Origin: CAYRHJ01 sp964424105
GTDB lineage: Bacteria; Planctomycetota; Phycisphaerae; UBA1845
Direction: 5' to 3'
Length of the DNA: 64,000 bases
Assembly (NCBI GenBank): GCA_964424105.1
Contig: CAYRHJ010000008.1
Span: forward strand, 1 to 64,000
Under the pieces are notes generated by a model, which saw only the letters and a list, made by a program, of their open reading frames with translations, had not been told where the DNA came from and ran no database searches. This document shows positions 17,753 to 26,919 of the stretch, piece by piece (the first letter of the stretch is position 1; each line of letters opens with the position of its first letter). The position numbers and the translations under genes were made by a program.

Positions 17753-18217
17753 TTACGACCCTTCGAAGGCGACTTGGAAGGCCGCGAAATCCAGAATGTC
17801 GACGTCTCCGTCGTCGTCGAAGTCGAGGCAGGGGCACGGCGGATCGCCGACGCCGGCGCCGGGGGCGGGGCCGGTGAGGCAGTCTTTCAATGCGATGAAG
17901 TCGAACAGATTCACCCCGCCGTCGTCGTTGCAATCGCCCGCGGCGAGACTGAACCAGAAGCCGCCCGTCAACCGCATCGACCCATTGTCGCCGGTCATCG
18001 CGCCCACGTCAGGTTGGCCGATGGTGCCGGACAATTCGAAGTCCCCGCCGGTGCTGCGCATGACCCCGCCGCCGTCAATGGTGGAGCGGACGATCTCGAA
18101 CTCCTGGGCCGCCACCGCGGCGACCCATCGCCCGGCGGCCACCGCGGCGACGAAAAGGCAGGCGGCCATCGAGGTCGATCGGACAATGGTTCGATGAAAC
18201 ACATTCAGTTTTGTCAT
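17753..18217 (-). CDS. Small secreted dockerin-type protein
   Basis: 154 residues. A signal peptide covers about 1-38 (MAACLFVAAVAAGRWVAAVA, cut near AAQE). Next is a short beta segment common in planctomycete exported proteins (STIDGGGVMRSTGGDFELSG, IGQPDVGAM, LTGGFWF). The C-terminus carries a dockerin-like pair of calcium loops (DCNDDGGVNLFDFIALKDCL and DFDDDGDVDILDFAAFQVAF). The ATG overlaps the stop of the upstream S74 protein gene by ATGA, so it is translationally coupled and may act with it outside the membrane. Function unknown. Confidence 0.85.
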   Translation of the reverse strand: MTKLNVFHRTIVRSTSMAACLFVAAVAAGRWVAAVAAQEFEIVRSTIDGGGVMRSTGGDFELSGTIGQPDVGAMTGDNGSMRLTGGFWFSLAAGDCNDDGGVNLFDFIALKDCLTGPAPGAGVGDPPCPCLDFDDDGDVDILDFAAFQVAFEGS

Positions 18218-20205
18218 TTTGAGTCCGCCTTTGTTTGGCTGTACTGCATATCATCCGCCAACATCTTCTCGATCCGCTGCAAACGAGCGGCCAGCGCAGC
18301 GCTTTCGGCACGCAATGCCTCGACCACCGCGTTCTGTTCCGCGCGCAGTGCGGCCAGCTCCGTAGCTTTTTCGGCACGGTGCGCGGCAAACTCGGCGTCC
18401 TTTGCCTCGACGGTGCGCTTGAGTTCCTTCACGGCCTCGACGAGCAGGGGGGTGAGTTTGCTGTAGTCCAAGCCGATGGCGTCGGTGCCGTTTTCCTCGT
18501 AATTGACGATCTCCGGCAGAACCGCCCCGACCTCCTCGGCGATCATGCCGACGTCGTGATGGCCGCCGTGCTCGCCGTCCCAGTCGAAGTAGACGCCGCG
18601 CAATCGGGCAACCTTGGCGAGAGGGCCTTGGATGGGTTCGATGTTGCGCTTCCAGCGGATGGAGGATGACGAACCGTAGTCGGTGCCCGCTCCCGAGGCC
18701 ATGAAATCGAATCCCGCGGTACTGTCGCTATGCCCCCGCACGCCGTAGTTGGTGCCGCTGGTGCTGGTGGCGAATCCGATAACCCCACGCCCGGAGGTGC
18801 TGGCGCTTTCAAATCGCCCGCCGTGGGTGATGCCGCTGAGGGCCGTGGCATGACCGAAAACCCCACGTCCGGAAGGGCTGGTGCTGAGGCCGTACACGCC
18901 GTTGGTGGTGCCGCTGGTGGCCGTGGCCTGACCGAAAGCCCCATTTCCGGAAGTGCTGGTGCTGAGGCCGTACACGCCGTAATTCGTTCCACTGGTGGCC
19001 GTATTGTTCCCGAAGATCGCGCGTGTTGTGCTGCTCGTCTCCACGTGCAGTGGGTAGGCCGGCGCCGGGTTTCCGATGCCGACGTTGCGCTGGAAGTAGT
19101 TTCGACTCCCCGGGGGTCCCGTGAAGTATCCGGCGTAGCCTTCCGGGCTATTGGTGGCGCCGGACACACCGTAGGTCGTGCCGGTGGTCGCCGTCGCGGC
19201 GCCGAACACGCCCGCGCCGGAGGTGCTGAAGGCCTGACTGTACACACCATAGGTCGTGCCGCTGGTCGCCGTTGCGATCCCGACCACGCCCGTGCCACTG
19301 GTGCTGCTGGTCGTGCCGTGCACGCCGTAGTTAATCCCGGTGGTGGCTGTCGCGAGACCGAGGACGCCCTTACCGGAGGTGCTGCTGGCCTGACCGACCA
19401 CGCCGTAGTTCGTTCCACTGGTGGCCGTATTGTTCCCGAAGATCGCGGGGGTCGGTCCGGCTGCCTCCACGTGCAGCGGGAAGTCTGGCGCCGTCGTGCC
19501 CATGCCCACGTTGCCTTTCTCGTCCACGACGATCCCCCGCGTCTGAAGTGCGTACGGAGTAGCCGTCAGTGATTGGCGCGGCGACAGGGTGGTGTACGGC
19601 TCAGTGTCGCCGGGATCGTGCGGGCTGCGGACGGCGAGTTCCAGAAAACGGGCGTCGCCGTCGAAGGCGTTTGTGCCGAAGTCCAATTGGACTGCGAACA
19701 GGCCGTTGACCACGTTGATCGGCGGCGGGTTGTCGCCTATGCCGCCAAACGCCAGCGTCCTCCCGACCTGATCCCCGCCGACCGCGGCCGTCCACAGCAA
19801 CGCCTCCAGATCGATCATGCCGGTCAGCGGTGCCCCGTTGTGCTTGAGCTGCCCCTGAAAGGTGAAGCCTGTTCCCAGCGGCCCGGCACAATGCGTCGCG
19901 CAGATTGAGCCCGCACCCTGATAATCGCCCATTACGCAGTCGTCGGCGCTGCCTTCGGTGCAGGTGTCGTTGTTCTTGCAGCAGGCGCCGTCGCAGACCG
20001 CTGACTCGCAAGCCGTCCCGACGCCCAGAAACTCGCCGCTTGACCCGTCACAGCCGGCTTGGTTGGTGTCGATGCAGTTGCCATTGCCCAGGCAGCACGC
20101 CCCGAACTGGGCGGATGCCTGATTGGCACCGATGGTCAGCATTAACATGGGGATTGCCCAATACAGGCTCCGCCGGCGTTGTTGGCTTGGTAGAGATACG
20201 ATCAT
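18214..20205 (-). CDS. Secreted repeat protein with C-terminal self-cleaving peptidase S74 chaperone domain
   Basis: 663 residues with an AAGGAAG ribosome binding site. Residues 1-32 form a signal peptide (cut near ASAQ). A Cys-rich module follows (CCLGNGNCIDTNQAGC; CCKNNDTCTEG), then a segment usual before S74 fibres (LSPRQSLTATPYALQTRGIV, GNVGMGTTAPDFPLHVE). Residues about 265-510 are repeats of about 20 residues (ATATSGTNYGVYG, STSGxGVxG). From about 510 comes the S74 domain: SSSIRWKRNIEPI supplies the Ser/Lys dyad, and VYFDWDGEHGGHHDVGMIAE the conserved core. The C-terminus is a coiled coil. S74 domains trimerise beta-helical fibres and then cut themselves off; here they probably assemble a surface fibre. 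Coupled to the small dockerin gene downstream. Confidence 0.85.
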   Translation of the reverse strand: MIVSLPSQQRRRSLYWAIPMLMLTIGANQASAQFGACCLGNGNCIDTNQAGCDGSSGEFLGVGTACESAVCDGACCKNNDTCTEGSADDCVMGDYQGAGSICATHCAGPLGTGFTFQGQLKHNGAPLTGMIDLEALLWTAAVGGDQVGRTLAFGGIGDNPPPINVVNGLFAVQLDFGTNAFDGDARFLELAVRSPHDPGDTEPYTTLSPRQSLTATPYALQTRGIVVDEKGNVGMGTTAPDFPLHVEAAGPTPAIFGNNTATSGTNYGVVGQASSTSGKGVLGLATATTGINYGVHGTTSSTSGTGVVGIATATSGTTYGVYSQAFSTSGAGVFGAATATTGTTYGVSGATNSPEGYAGYFTGPPGSRNYFQRNVGIGNPAPAYPLHVETSSTTRAIFGNNTATSGTNYGVYGLSTSTSGNGAFGQATATSGTTNGVYGLSTSPSGRGVFGHATALSGITHGGRFESASTSGRGVIGFATSTSGTNYGVRGHSDSTAGFDFMASGAGTDYGSSSSIRWKRNIEPIQGPLAKVARLRGVYFDWDGEHGGHHDVGMIAEEVGAVLPEIVNYEENGTDAIGLDYSKLTPLLVEAVKELKRTVEAKDAEFAAHRAEKATELAALRAEQNAVVEALRAESAALAARLQRIEKMLADDMQYSQTKADSK

Positions 20206-20375
20206 GGCTTCTTCCTTTCCGATTTGCGATCAACTGCGATTCCGGGCACCCCACCATCGTTCGATAACTTGCTCGGACCGTTGATGGAAATTCAATGGTT
20301 CAGACTCCGAGTAGTAAGAGCGCCCAACATAATGGCCGACCTGCCATTCGAATAGTCAGGAAGACCGCGCCCTAG

Positions 20376-20405
20376 CCTGTCTACGTGCGTACACGCACAG
20401 GCAGG
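20376..20405 (+). repeat. Family-C hairpin repeat
   Basis: CCTGTCTACGTGCGTACACG followed by CACAGGCAGG; arms GTGCGT/ACGCAC. The same element occurs at 41912-41943 and 53788-53820, in each case embedded inside a family-B-like context (GCGGTCGCTGCTCAG follows here). It lies between the S74 gene and the end of fusA. Confidence 0.75.
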
Positions 20406-20450
20406 CGGTCGCTGCTCAGAAATTGTTAGGAGTTCTAAATGCCGGCTGCG

Positions 20451-22544
20451 TTATTCCTTGGCCGCGGCGCGGGTTTTTTGATATTGGGCGATCACTTCTT
20501 CCTGAACCGTCGCCGGCGCTCGGCGGTAGGTCAAGAATTCCATGGCGAAGGTGGCCTGTCCTTGCGTCATGGACCGGATGTCCGTGGCGTAGCCGAACAT
20601 GTTGGCCAAGGGCACCTCGGCGAGGATCACACAAAGGCGAGGTTTCATTTCGACGTCGGTAATGATACCGCGACGACTGGACAGATCGCCGCTGACCGGA
20701 CCCTGGAACGATGTGGGCGTTTCCACCTCCACTCGCATGATGGGCTCCAGAATGGCGGGGGCGGATTCCAGGAAGACTTTGCGAAACGCGCCGCGGGCAC
20801 AAATCTGGAAGGCCAGGTCGGAAGAATCGACCGCATGCGAGGAGCCGTCTTCCAGGATCATCTTGGTCTTGACGATTTCAAAGCCGGCCAGCGGACCCTT
20901 CGTTCGGGCCATTTGGAATCCCTTGTCGACCGAGGGAATGTACTCGGTGGGCACGTTTCCGCCTTTGACCACGTTCTCGAACACGTAGTCGTCCGTTCCG
21001 TCCAAGGGCAAGGGCACCAGTCGGCCGACGATGTGGGCGAATTGGCCGGAACCCCCGGTCTGCTTCTTGAATCTGTAATCGAAAGTGGCTTCGCGAGTTG
21101 GGGCTTCTCGATAGCTGACCTTGGGACGACCGACTTCAATTTGACAGCCGTATTCGCGTCTTAACCGCTCGGTGTAGACGTCCAAATGCAGTTCGCCCAT
21201 GCCGCTGATAATCGTCTCGTCGGATTCCTCGTCGTAGCGGACGTGAAAGGTCGGATCCTCCTTCATGAAGCGGTGCAGGCCTTTTGACATCTTGTCACGG
21301 GCGGCGGTGTTGGCAGGTTTGATGGCCAGGGAGATAACCGGCTCCATGACGTCCAGCGGTTCGAGCGACAACGCCGTGCCCGGCGAGCAAATCGTGTCGC
21401 CCGAATTGCAATCCACGCCCATGATGCCGACGATGTCCCCGGCTCGTGCGACGTCCATGTCCACGCGGCTATCAGCGTGAATCCGTAGAATGCGCATGAT
21501 CCGCTGCTTCCGGCCGGTTCGCGAATTCACGTAGTTTTGGCCCCGCTGCATCGTTCCGCGATATAGTCGCGTGTAGGTCACCTGCCCGAACGGTTCATCC
21601 ACCAGCTTGAAGGCCATGGCCACCAGCGTCCCGTCGGGATCCGCGGTGATGGCTGTTTCAGCCCCCTCGTTATGCTGGTCCGTCGCGTAGGCCACCCGGT
21701 CCAACGGGCTGGGCAGATAACGCGTGACCGCGTCGAGGAGCGGTTGAACGCCCTTGTTTTGATAGGCGCTGCCGAAAAACACGGGGGTCACCTCGCGATT
21801 GAGCAAGGCCAACCGAACCGCCCGATGGATCATCTCGATGGGAATCTCGCGGTCCTCCAACATCGCTTCCATCAGCGCGTCGTCGTACAGGCTTAGCGTA
21901 TCGAGTAGACCCGCGCGGGCCCGCTCGGCCTCCTCGCGAAGCTCGCCGGTGACCTCGCCGCGAACGACTTGTTCGCCGTGTTCGCCCTTGAAATCGATTC
22001 GCTTCATTTCCACAAGGTCGACGACCCCTTCGAAACCGTCACCGCTGCCGATGGGGATTTGCATGGGCAACGCGACGTGCCCCAGCTTTAACTCCAAATC
22101 GGTTACCACGCGCGCGGCGTCGGCGCCGACACGGTCCATCTTGTTTACAAAGACCATGCGCGGAACGCGATATTTCTTCATCTGCCGATCGACGGTCAAG
22201 GATTGCGACTGAACCCCGCCCACCGCGCACAAGACCAGAACAGCCCCATCCAAAACCCGCAGCGATCGTTCAACCTCGATCGTAAAATCGACGTGCCCGG
22301 GGGTATCAATAATGGTGATGTTGTGATCGGCCCAGGCGACGCTTGTAGCTGCGGACTTGATGGTGATGCCCCGCTCCTTTTCAAGCTCCATGAAGTCCAT
22401 GGTGGCACCGCCGTCCTTGCCTTTGATCTCCTGGATGCGGTGGATACGCCCGGCGTAGAACAAGATGCGTTCCGTCAGGGTGGTTTTGCCGGAATCGATG
22501 TGTGCAATGATCCCGATGTTGCGTTCGTTTGCCAAATGTTTCAT
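20451..22544 (-). CDS. fusA: Elongation factor G, mitochondrial-like spdEFG1 type
   Basis: 697 residues from the ATG at 22544 (MKHLANERNIGIIAHIDSGK); a GTG 15 codons upstream is possible. It is the translational GTPase that moves tRNAs and mRNA through the ribosome. G1 is AHIDSGKT (14-21), the switch region has KERGITI, G3 is DTPGHVDF, G4 is VNKMDR; domains II-V follow with GMGELHLDVYTERL and a complete C-terminus. The stretch after G1 (EIKGKDGGATMDFMELEKER) and LDGAVLVLCAVGGVQSQSLT is the signature of mtEFG1/spdEFG1, the translocation-specialised paralogue of mitochondria and some bacteria including Planctomycetota, rather than of ordinary bacterial EF-G. No ribosomal-protein genes are adjacent, unlike the str operon. 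Confidence 0.93.
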   Translation of the reverse strand: MKHLANERNIGIIAHIDSGKTTLTERILFYAGRIHRIQEIKGKDGGATMDFMELEKERGITIKSAATSVAWADHNITIIDTPGHVDFTIEVERSLRVLDGAVLVLCAVGGVQSQSLTVDRQMKKYRVPRMVFVNKMDRVGADAARVVTDLELKLGHVALPMQIPIGSGDGFEGVVDLVEMKRIDFKGEHGEQVVRGEVTGELREEAERARAGLLDTLSLYDDALMEAMLEDREIPIEMIHRAVRLALLNREVTPVFFGSAYQNKGVQPLLDAVTRYLPSPLDRVAYATDQHNEGAETAITADPDGTLVAMAFKLVDEPFGQVTYTRLYRGTMQRGQNYVNSRTGRKQRIMRILRIHADSRVDMDVARAGDIVGIMGVDCNSGDTICSPGTALSLEPLDVMEPVISLAIKPANTAARDKMSKGLHRFMKEDPTFHVRYDEESDETIISGMGELHLDVYTERLRREYGCQIEVGRPKVSYREAPTREATFDYRFKKQTGGSGQFAHIVGRLVPLPLDGTDDYVFENVVKGGNVPTEYIPSVDKGFQMARTKGPLAGFEIVKTKMILEDGSSHAVDSSDLAFQICARGAFRKVFLESAPAILEPIMRVEVETPTSFQGPVSGDLSSRRGIITDVEMKPRLCVILAEVPLANMFGYATDIRSMTQGQATFAMEFLTYRRAPATVQEEVIAQYQKTRAAAKE

Positions 22545-23056
22545 GATCGCACTTTTTACCTGTTGCTTGCTTCCTTCAGTGGCCTGCACCTTGACTTTCC
22601 AGGGGCGGTCGAGCTTGGTGAGGGCACGGACGAAACGTTGTTATTCAGCGGCTCCTTTTCGCGCCGCCATGCAGAAGTTTCCCGGACCACCGCCGACCAC
22701 GTGTCGCGCGATGCATTATTATCGGTCCTTTGGCCTTATTCGGATGCACCTGAACCCTGGTTTCGCCCCATGGCCCAAGATCATCGGCTAACGGTTGAGT
22801 TAATCGACAGACGTGTGTCTAGACCCCATCGGCCTAACCAACCCGTCCTACCCCGTAGGGAGACGACCGCCTCCAGTTGAAGATATATAACCTGTCCGTT
22901 CCCCAATTACCAGTCCCCATTGTGTGAAAAATGTATTAACGGACCCGTGGCGGGCGTACAGGCAAACGGAAAGCGGCTTTGCGCTCATCCAGCTAAGCCC
23001 GTTTTGCTCGCCACGGGGGTTTTAACGTCATTCGCCGCAGCCTTTCGGTTGGCAGA
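22545..23056. other. Intergenic, about 510 bases, nothing recognised
   Basis: Lies upstream of fusA and downstream of the large FG-GAP protein, both on the reverse strand, so it should hold the fusA promoter. I see no gene, repeat family member or clear hairpin terminator; small forward frames here have no supporting feature. Confidence 0.4.
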
Positions 23057-26000
23057 TTATTTTCCCGGCTTTCTGCGCCGACGGAATTCTGAAAGGCCGA
23101 AAATCAACATGACGGAGCTTGGCATGCCGATCACACCGCACATGGGTAGCAACCCACGTGTCGGCGAAGCGGCCGCCTCGGCAGCTATTGATGCCGGCTC
23201 GACGCATCGCAGCAGGGCCTCGTCGCAGAGTTGATCTCCGTCGCAGGGTGGTTGGCCAGGAGCGCAACGCCCCGCATCCTGATCGCATGTTTCAATTCCA
23301 TTGCAAAACAACCCATCGTTGCAATCTGCATCGCCAATGCAAGCCCCGCAACGGTCGGTCAATTCATTGCAGAATTCGCCGTCCATGCAGGGTGATCGGC
23401 TGGGAACACACGTGCCGTCGTCAGCGCAAGCCTCGATACCGTTGCAAAAGCGGAAGTCATCGCAATCGGCGTCTACCATGCAGTCCAGCGGAACCGACGG
23501 TCCGTTGGCGGCCAGACCGACCGCGAACAGGCCTGCGCGGTCGACGGTGGCCCAATATCGCACCGACCCGACCTGAACTTCGTAGCCGTAATCACCGACG
23601 ACCTCGGTCGGGACGGCGTTCGCGACGAACCGATGCCCCGCTCGCTGCCAGGCCACGGGCACGACCTCTTCATTCAAGACATGCGAATCCAATTCGGCGG
23701 GTCGCAATCCCAGCGCGGTAATGGCTGATCGTTTCACGGTCAGACTGATGACACCTTTGAAGGTGCCCGGCGCCAGCGATGTGACAACCTCAATGGTCGT
23801 CCCCAGCGCCCGTTCACCGCTGAAACCGCGAAAAGTCACGTCGGAGCCTCGACCGGGCGGGCCTACCCCGTCGAGCAGAAAAACGTCCACCTGGGTGCCG
23901 ACCACTGCTTGCGTCAGCTCGACCCGGGCCAGGGGACCGTCAACCATGGCGACTTCCACAGACACCGTGCCATCGGGTCCGACTTGCGCCGTCCGCCCGG
24001 CCTCGGCGGTGGATGGAATGTCGCCGTCGATATCACCGAACTCGGGTTCAGGGCCGTTGTCGTTCCGATTGTCATTGGTGTTTCCGTCGCCGCCGCCGCC
24101 CGGACTGCCATTGTCGTTCACGTTTTCGTTGCCATTGTCGTTGGCATTATCGTTGGCATTTGCATTGCCGTCGGGATCGATCAGGTCGCAGGCATCGCCC
24201 AGACCATCACCGTCGGCATCGTGCTGTCCGTTGGGCACGTCCGGGCAATTGTCACACGGGTCGCCAAACCCGTCGCCGTCGCCATCGACTTGCAGCGGAT
24301 TGGCGCGCGTCGTGCAATTGTCGCAGGCATCACCCAATCCATCCGAATCGGTATCAGCCTGATCGGGGTTGGCGATGATTCGGCAGTTGTCATCGTCATC
24401 CATGATACCATCGTTGTCGTCATCATCATCACACGGGTCGACAATGCCGTCCCCATCGCTGTCCACGCCGAAAACGTTCCGATAGACACAAACTTCGTTG
24501 CTGCCGAAATCCGCGACAGCCAGGTCATTCCAACCATCCCCATCAAAATCGACGAGTCGGGGGGAAACAGGTCGACTGCCCGTCGGCAGGCGATGGGCGA
24601 TCGCCAGGCTCCAGTAACCGGAATTGATCCAGACGGTCACGTCGCCGTCGTCCAGATCGGTCACTACGGCATCAATCGAATCGTTATCATCCAGCGGCGC
24701 AAGGGCCACACCACTGGGCTTCGTCCCCGCCGTGAAACTTCGCGGCGCTTCAAATCCTCGTGCACCGGTGTATGGGCGAACGGACAGCCGGTGCGTCAAC
24801 CGATCAAGCAACACAAGGTCTTGTCGCACGATCGTGACGATGTGCGGCGCGTGACCGGGCACGGTGTAGTCTACGAGGTCGAATGATCCTTGGCTTCGCC
24901 CGTAATAGACCAGCGGGCCCACGCCGCTACCGACTACGGCCACATCTTCGTGACCGTCGGCGTCGATGTCCGCGACTGCCAGCGATGTCCCGATGGGGAT
25001 GGGGTGTATGGCTTCGGAAAGGTGAAATAGGCCCGTTCCGCTGTTGATGAGGGTGACGAGCGGCACGTTTCCTTTTCGCAGAACATAGACATCGACGTCT
25101 TGATCGCGTTCGATATCACCCAGCGCGATCACGCTGGGCGGCGGGCCGACAACGTGGCTGGCTCGTATCTGGAATTGACCGTCTCCGTCGTTGATCAGGA
25201 AAACCACGCTTCCGATATTGTTGTTTCCCTGGCAGGCGATGACGAGGTCCGCGTCGCCATCGTTTTCCTGATCGCCGATTTCGACCTGAATGGGCTTCTG
25301 GCAAACACCCCTGATGATCTGGGTCGTGAAACCATCGTCCGATTGCAAGAAAAGAGACAGACTGTCGCTGCCGAAATTCGGCACCACCAGATCCGGTCGC
25401 CCGTCGCCGTCCAAATCACCTACCGCCAACCACATCGGCGCCGTTTCCGTGCGTAGGATGTGTTCACGCACAAACGGTGGAACGCGCTTGGGTGCGAAGA
25501 GGCACAGGTTTCCCAGTCGACGATCTGTCGTACAGGGGTCGTTGTCATCACACGGCGGAAGATCTGGCGGGAGGTCGTCGATTATTTCGTCCGGCGGGTC
25601 GTCGGGAGGATCATCGGGTTCGTCCGGCGGGTCATCGGGAGGATCATCGGGATCGCCCGGCGGATCATCGGGCGGGATTCTGGGACGCCAAGGCTCTACG
25701 CAACGATCGTCGCCTTCGTCGCAAAACTGATCTTCAGGACACGGATTCGAATCGACTAAGCAGATGCCTTCCGCGCATTCCTCCTCGCCGTTGCAAAATA
25801 ATGAATCACCGCACTGGTCGATGCACGTCACCGGCAGAACAGTCACGATCGCTGCCTGAATGGCGAATTCCATGGGGTCGATAAACGAATTCAAAAACAT
25901 CGTCATCGACGTGGATTCGGCGCCGGCGTTGTACAAATCAATGGTGGCGGTTCCCCACGCACCGGCCCCCGCGATGAATCGAAACTCTCCCAGATATCGA

Positions 26001-26509
26001 GGTTCTCGTACGACGGGAAACGTCAATTCAACATCAAGATCAAATGAAAAGACAATGCTCAAAACGGCCTGGAAATCCCGCCGAAACGCATCAAACGCAT
26101 AGGTAAAGGTCGGGCTTTCATAGAAGACGAAATCGGGCCGGCTCAGTTCAACCCGCGGCTTGAACCCGCTGTACCAGACGGCCCCGGCGCCGTCCGTCGC
26201 AAACATGTCCGGGATGCCCACCAGATACCCGCGAAGGTCATCCGGTGCGAAGTCGCGGGCGTAGACCTCGATAACGAACTCTTCACCCGCGTTGACCGTG
26301 ATGTGATTTCCGGTGCCGCCGACCGGCCTAAGCTCCACCGTCGCCACGGCGCCGGATTCGGCCAGGGACCGGGGAGGTTCCGAATCGGCGTGGAGACACG
26401 AACTCAGCGTAGCCAAGACCGCAAGGGCACGCGTAATTCGTGACGTATTCAGCTTCCCTTCTGTTAAGCGGCTTTCAGTTCGGGGTGTTTCTCCTTTTCG
26501 CGCCTGCAT
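23057..26509 (-). CDS. Large secreted protein: FG-GAP/VCBS repeats, thrombospondin type 3 repeats and C-terminal anchor
   Basis: 1150 residues from the ATG at 26509, with a GGAG ribosome binding site 8 bases upstream; the longer frame lacks support. A signal peptide includes ITRALAVLATLSSCLHA. A cohesin-like beta domain follows, then a Cys-rich module (CGDSLFCNGEEECAEG), an Asp-Pro linker of DDPPDDPPDE repeats and FG-GAP/VCBS propeller repeats (VGDLDGDGRPDLVVPNFGSD and others). Next come thrombospondin type 3 calcium loops (DTDSDGLGDACDNC; DGDGDGFGDPCDNC), an Asn-Asp linker (NDNANDNGNENVNDNG), a beta domain, and two more Cys-rich modules. It ends with LPMCGVIG, a hydrophobic helix and RRRRKPGK. 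Probably a calcium-stiffened cell-surface protein; binding target unknown. Confidence 0.82.
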   Translation of the reverse strand: MQARKGETPRTESRLTEGKLNTSRITRALAVLATLSSCLHADSEPPRSLAESGAVATVELRPVGGTGNHITVNAGEEFVIEVYARDFAPDDLRGYLVGIPDMFATDGAGAVWYSGFKPRVELSRPDFVFYESPTFTYAFDAFRRDFQAVLSIVFSFDLDVELTFPVVREPRYLGEFRFIAGAGAWGTATIDLYNAGAESTSMTMFLNSFIDPMEFAIQAAIVTVLPVTCIDQCGDSLFCNGEEECAEGICLVDSNPCPEDQFCDEGDDRCVEPWRPRIPPDDPPGDPDDPPDDPPDEPDDPPDDPPDEIIDDLPPDLPPCDDNDPCTTDRRLGNLCLFAPKRVPPFVREHILRTETAPMWLAVGDLDGDGRPDLVVPNFGSDSLSLFLQSDDGFTTQIIRGVCQKPIQVEIGDQENDGDADLVIACQGNNNIGSVVFLINDGDGQFQIRASHVVGPPPSVIALGDIERDQDVDVYVLRKGNVPLVTLINSGTGLFHLSEAIHPIPIGTSLAVADIDADGHEDVAVVGSGVGPLVYYGRSQGSFDLVDYTVPGHAPHIVTIVRQDLVLLDRLTHRLSVRPYTGARGFEAPRSFTAGTKPSGVALAPLDDNDSIDAVVTDLDDGDVTVWINSGYWSLAIAHRLPTGSRPVSPRLVDFDGDGWNDLAVADFGSNEVCVYRNVFGVDSDGDGIVDPCDDDDDNDGIMDDDDNCRIIANPDQADTDSDGLGDACDNCTTRANPLQVDGDGDGFGDPCDNCPDVPNGQHDADGDGLGDACDLIDPDGNANANDNANDNGNENVNDNGSPGGGGDGNTNDNRNDNGPEPEFGDIDGDIPSTAEAGRTAQVGPDGTVSVEVAMVDGPLARVELTQAVVGTQVDVFLLDGVGPPGRGSDVTFRGFSGERALGTTIEVVTSLAPGTFKGVISLTVKRSAITALGLRPAELDSHVLNEEVVPVAWQRAGHRFVANAVPTEVVGDYGYEVQVGSVRYWATVDRAGLFAVGLAANGPSVPLDCMVDADCDDFRFCNGIEACADDGTCVPSRSPCMDGEFCNELTDRCGACIGDADCNDGLFCNGIETCDQDAGRCAPGQPPCDGDQLCDEALLRCVEPASIAAEAAASPTRGLLPMCGVIGMPSSVMLIFGLSEFRRRRKPGK

Positions 26510-26919
26510 GGTTCGTTCTCCGTAAAAGTGGGATAAGTGAAAGATAAGAATGATTCCTGTTTGCGAAATACGGAAGACGAAACGATTCGGCGGAACGGGT
26601 GAAGGTGGCCAGGGGCGAACAAGCCGCCTCAATTGAATAATCCGCGTAATGTTGATTTCGATTGATGGCCATGTCTTGGCGTTTCCAGGGCGTTCTTGGG
26701 CGTTCTTGGGCGTCCGTAACCCTAATCCCGGCAGGATTGATCGGGGCGTTGAAAGTCAACCGGTCTCCCGCAGCCCCTCTCCGTTTGGATAGGTAGGCCT
26801 GCTCAAGTGTCCGGTCAACGGCGCTTTCGCCGTCATTCCGGCGCTTTCGCCGTCATTCCGGCGCAGGCCGGAATCCAGCCATTGAACAGAATCGTGCGGC
26901 TCGTCATGAATTAGCGGCG
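26510..26919. other. Intergenic, about 410 bases, with a doubled family-A repeat
   Basis: Upstream region of the large FG-GAP protein. Holds a GGGCGTTCTT direct doublet near 26692-26710 and the family-A repeat cluster at 26821-26878. No gene seen. Confidence 0.5.
26821..26878 (-). repeat. Family-A repeat with a 20-base tandem duplication
   Basis: GCGCTTTCGCCGTCATTCCG is present twice in tandem (26821-26840, 26841-26860), followed by GCGCAGGCCGGAATCCAG. It is a reverse-oriented family-A copy whose 5' half has been duplicated, leaving three stem arms. Confidence 0.85.
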
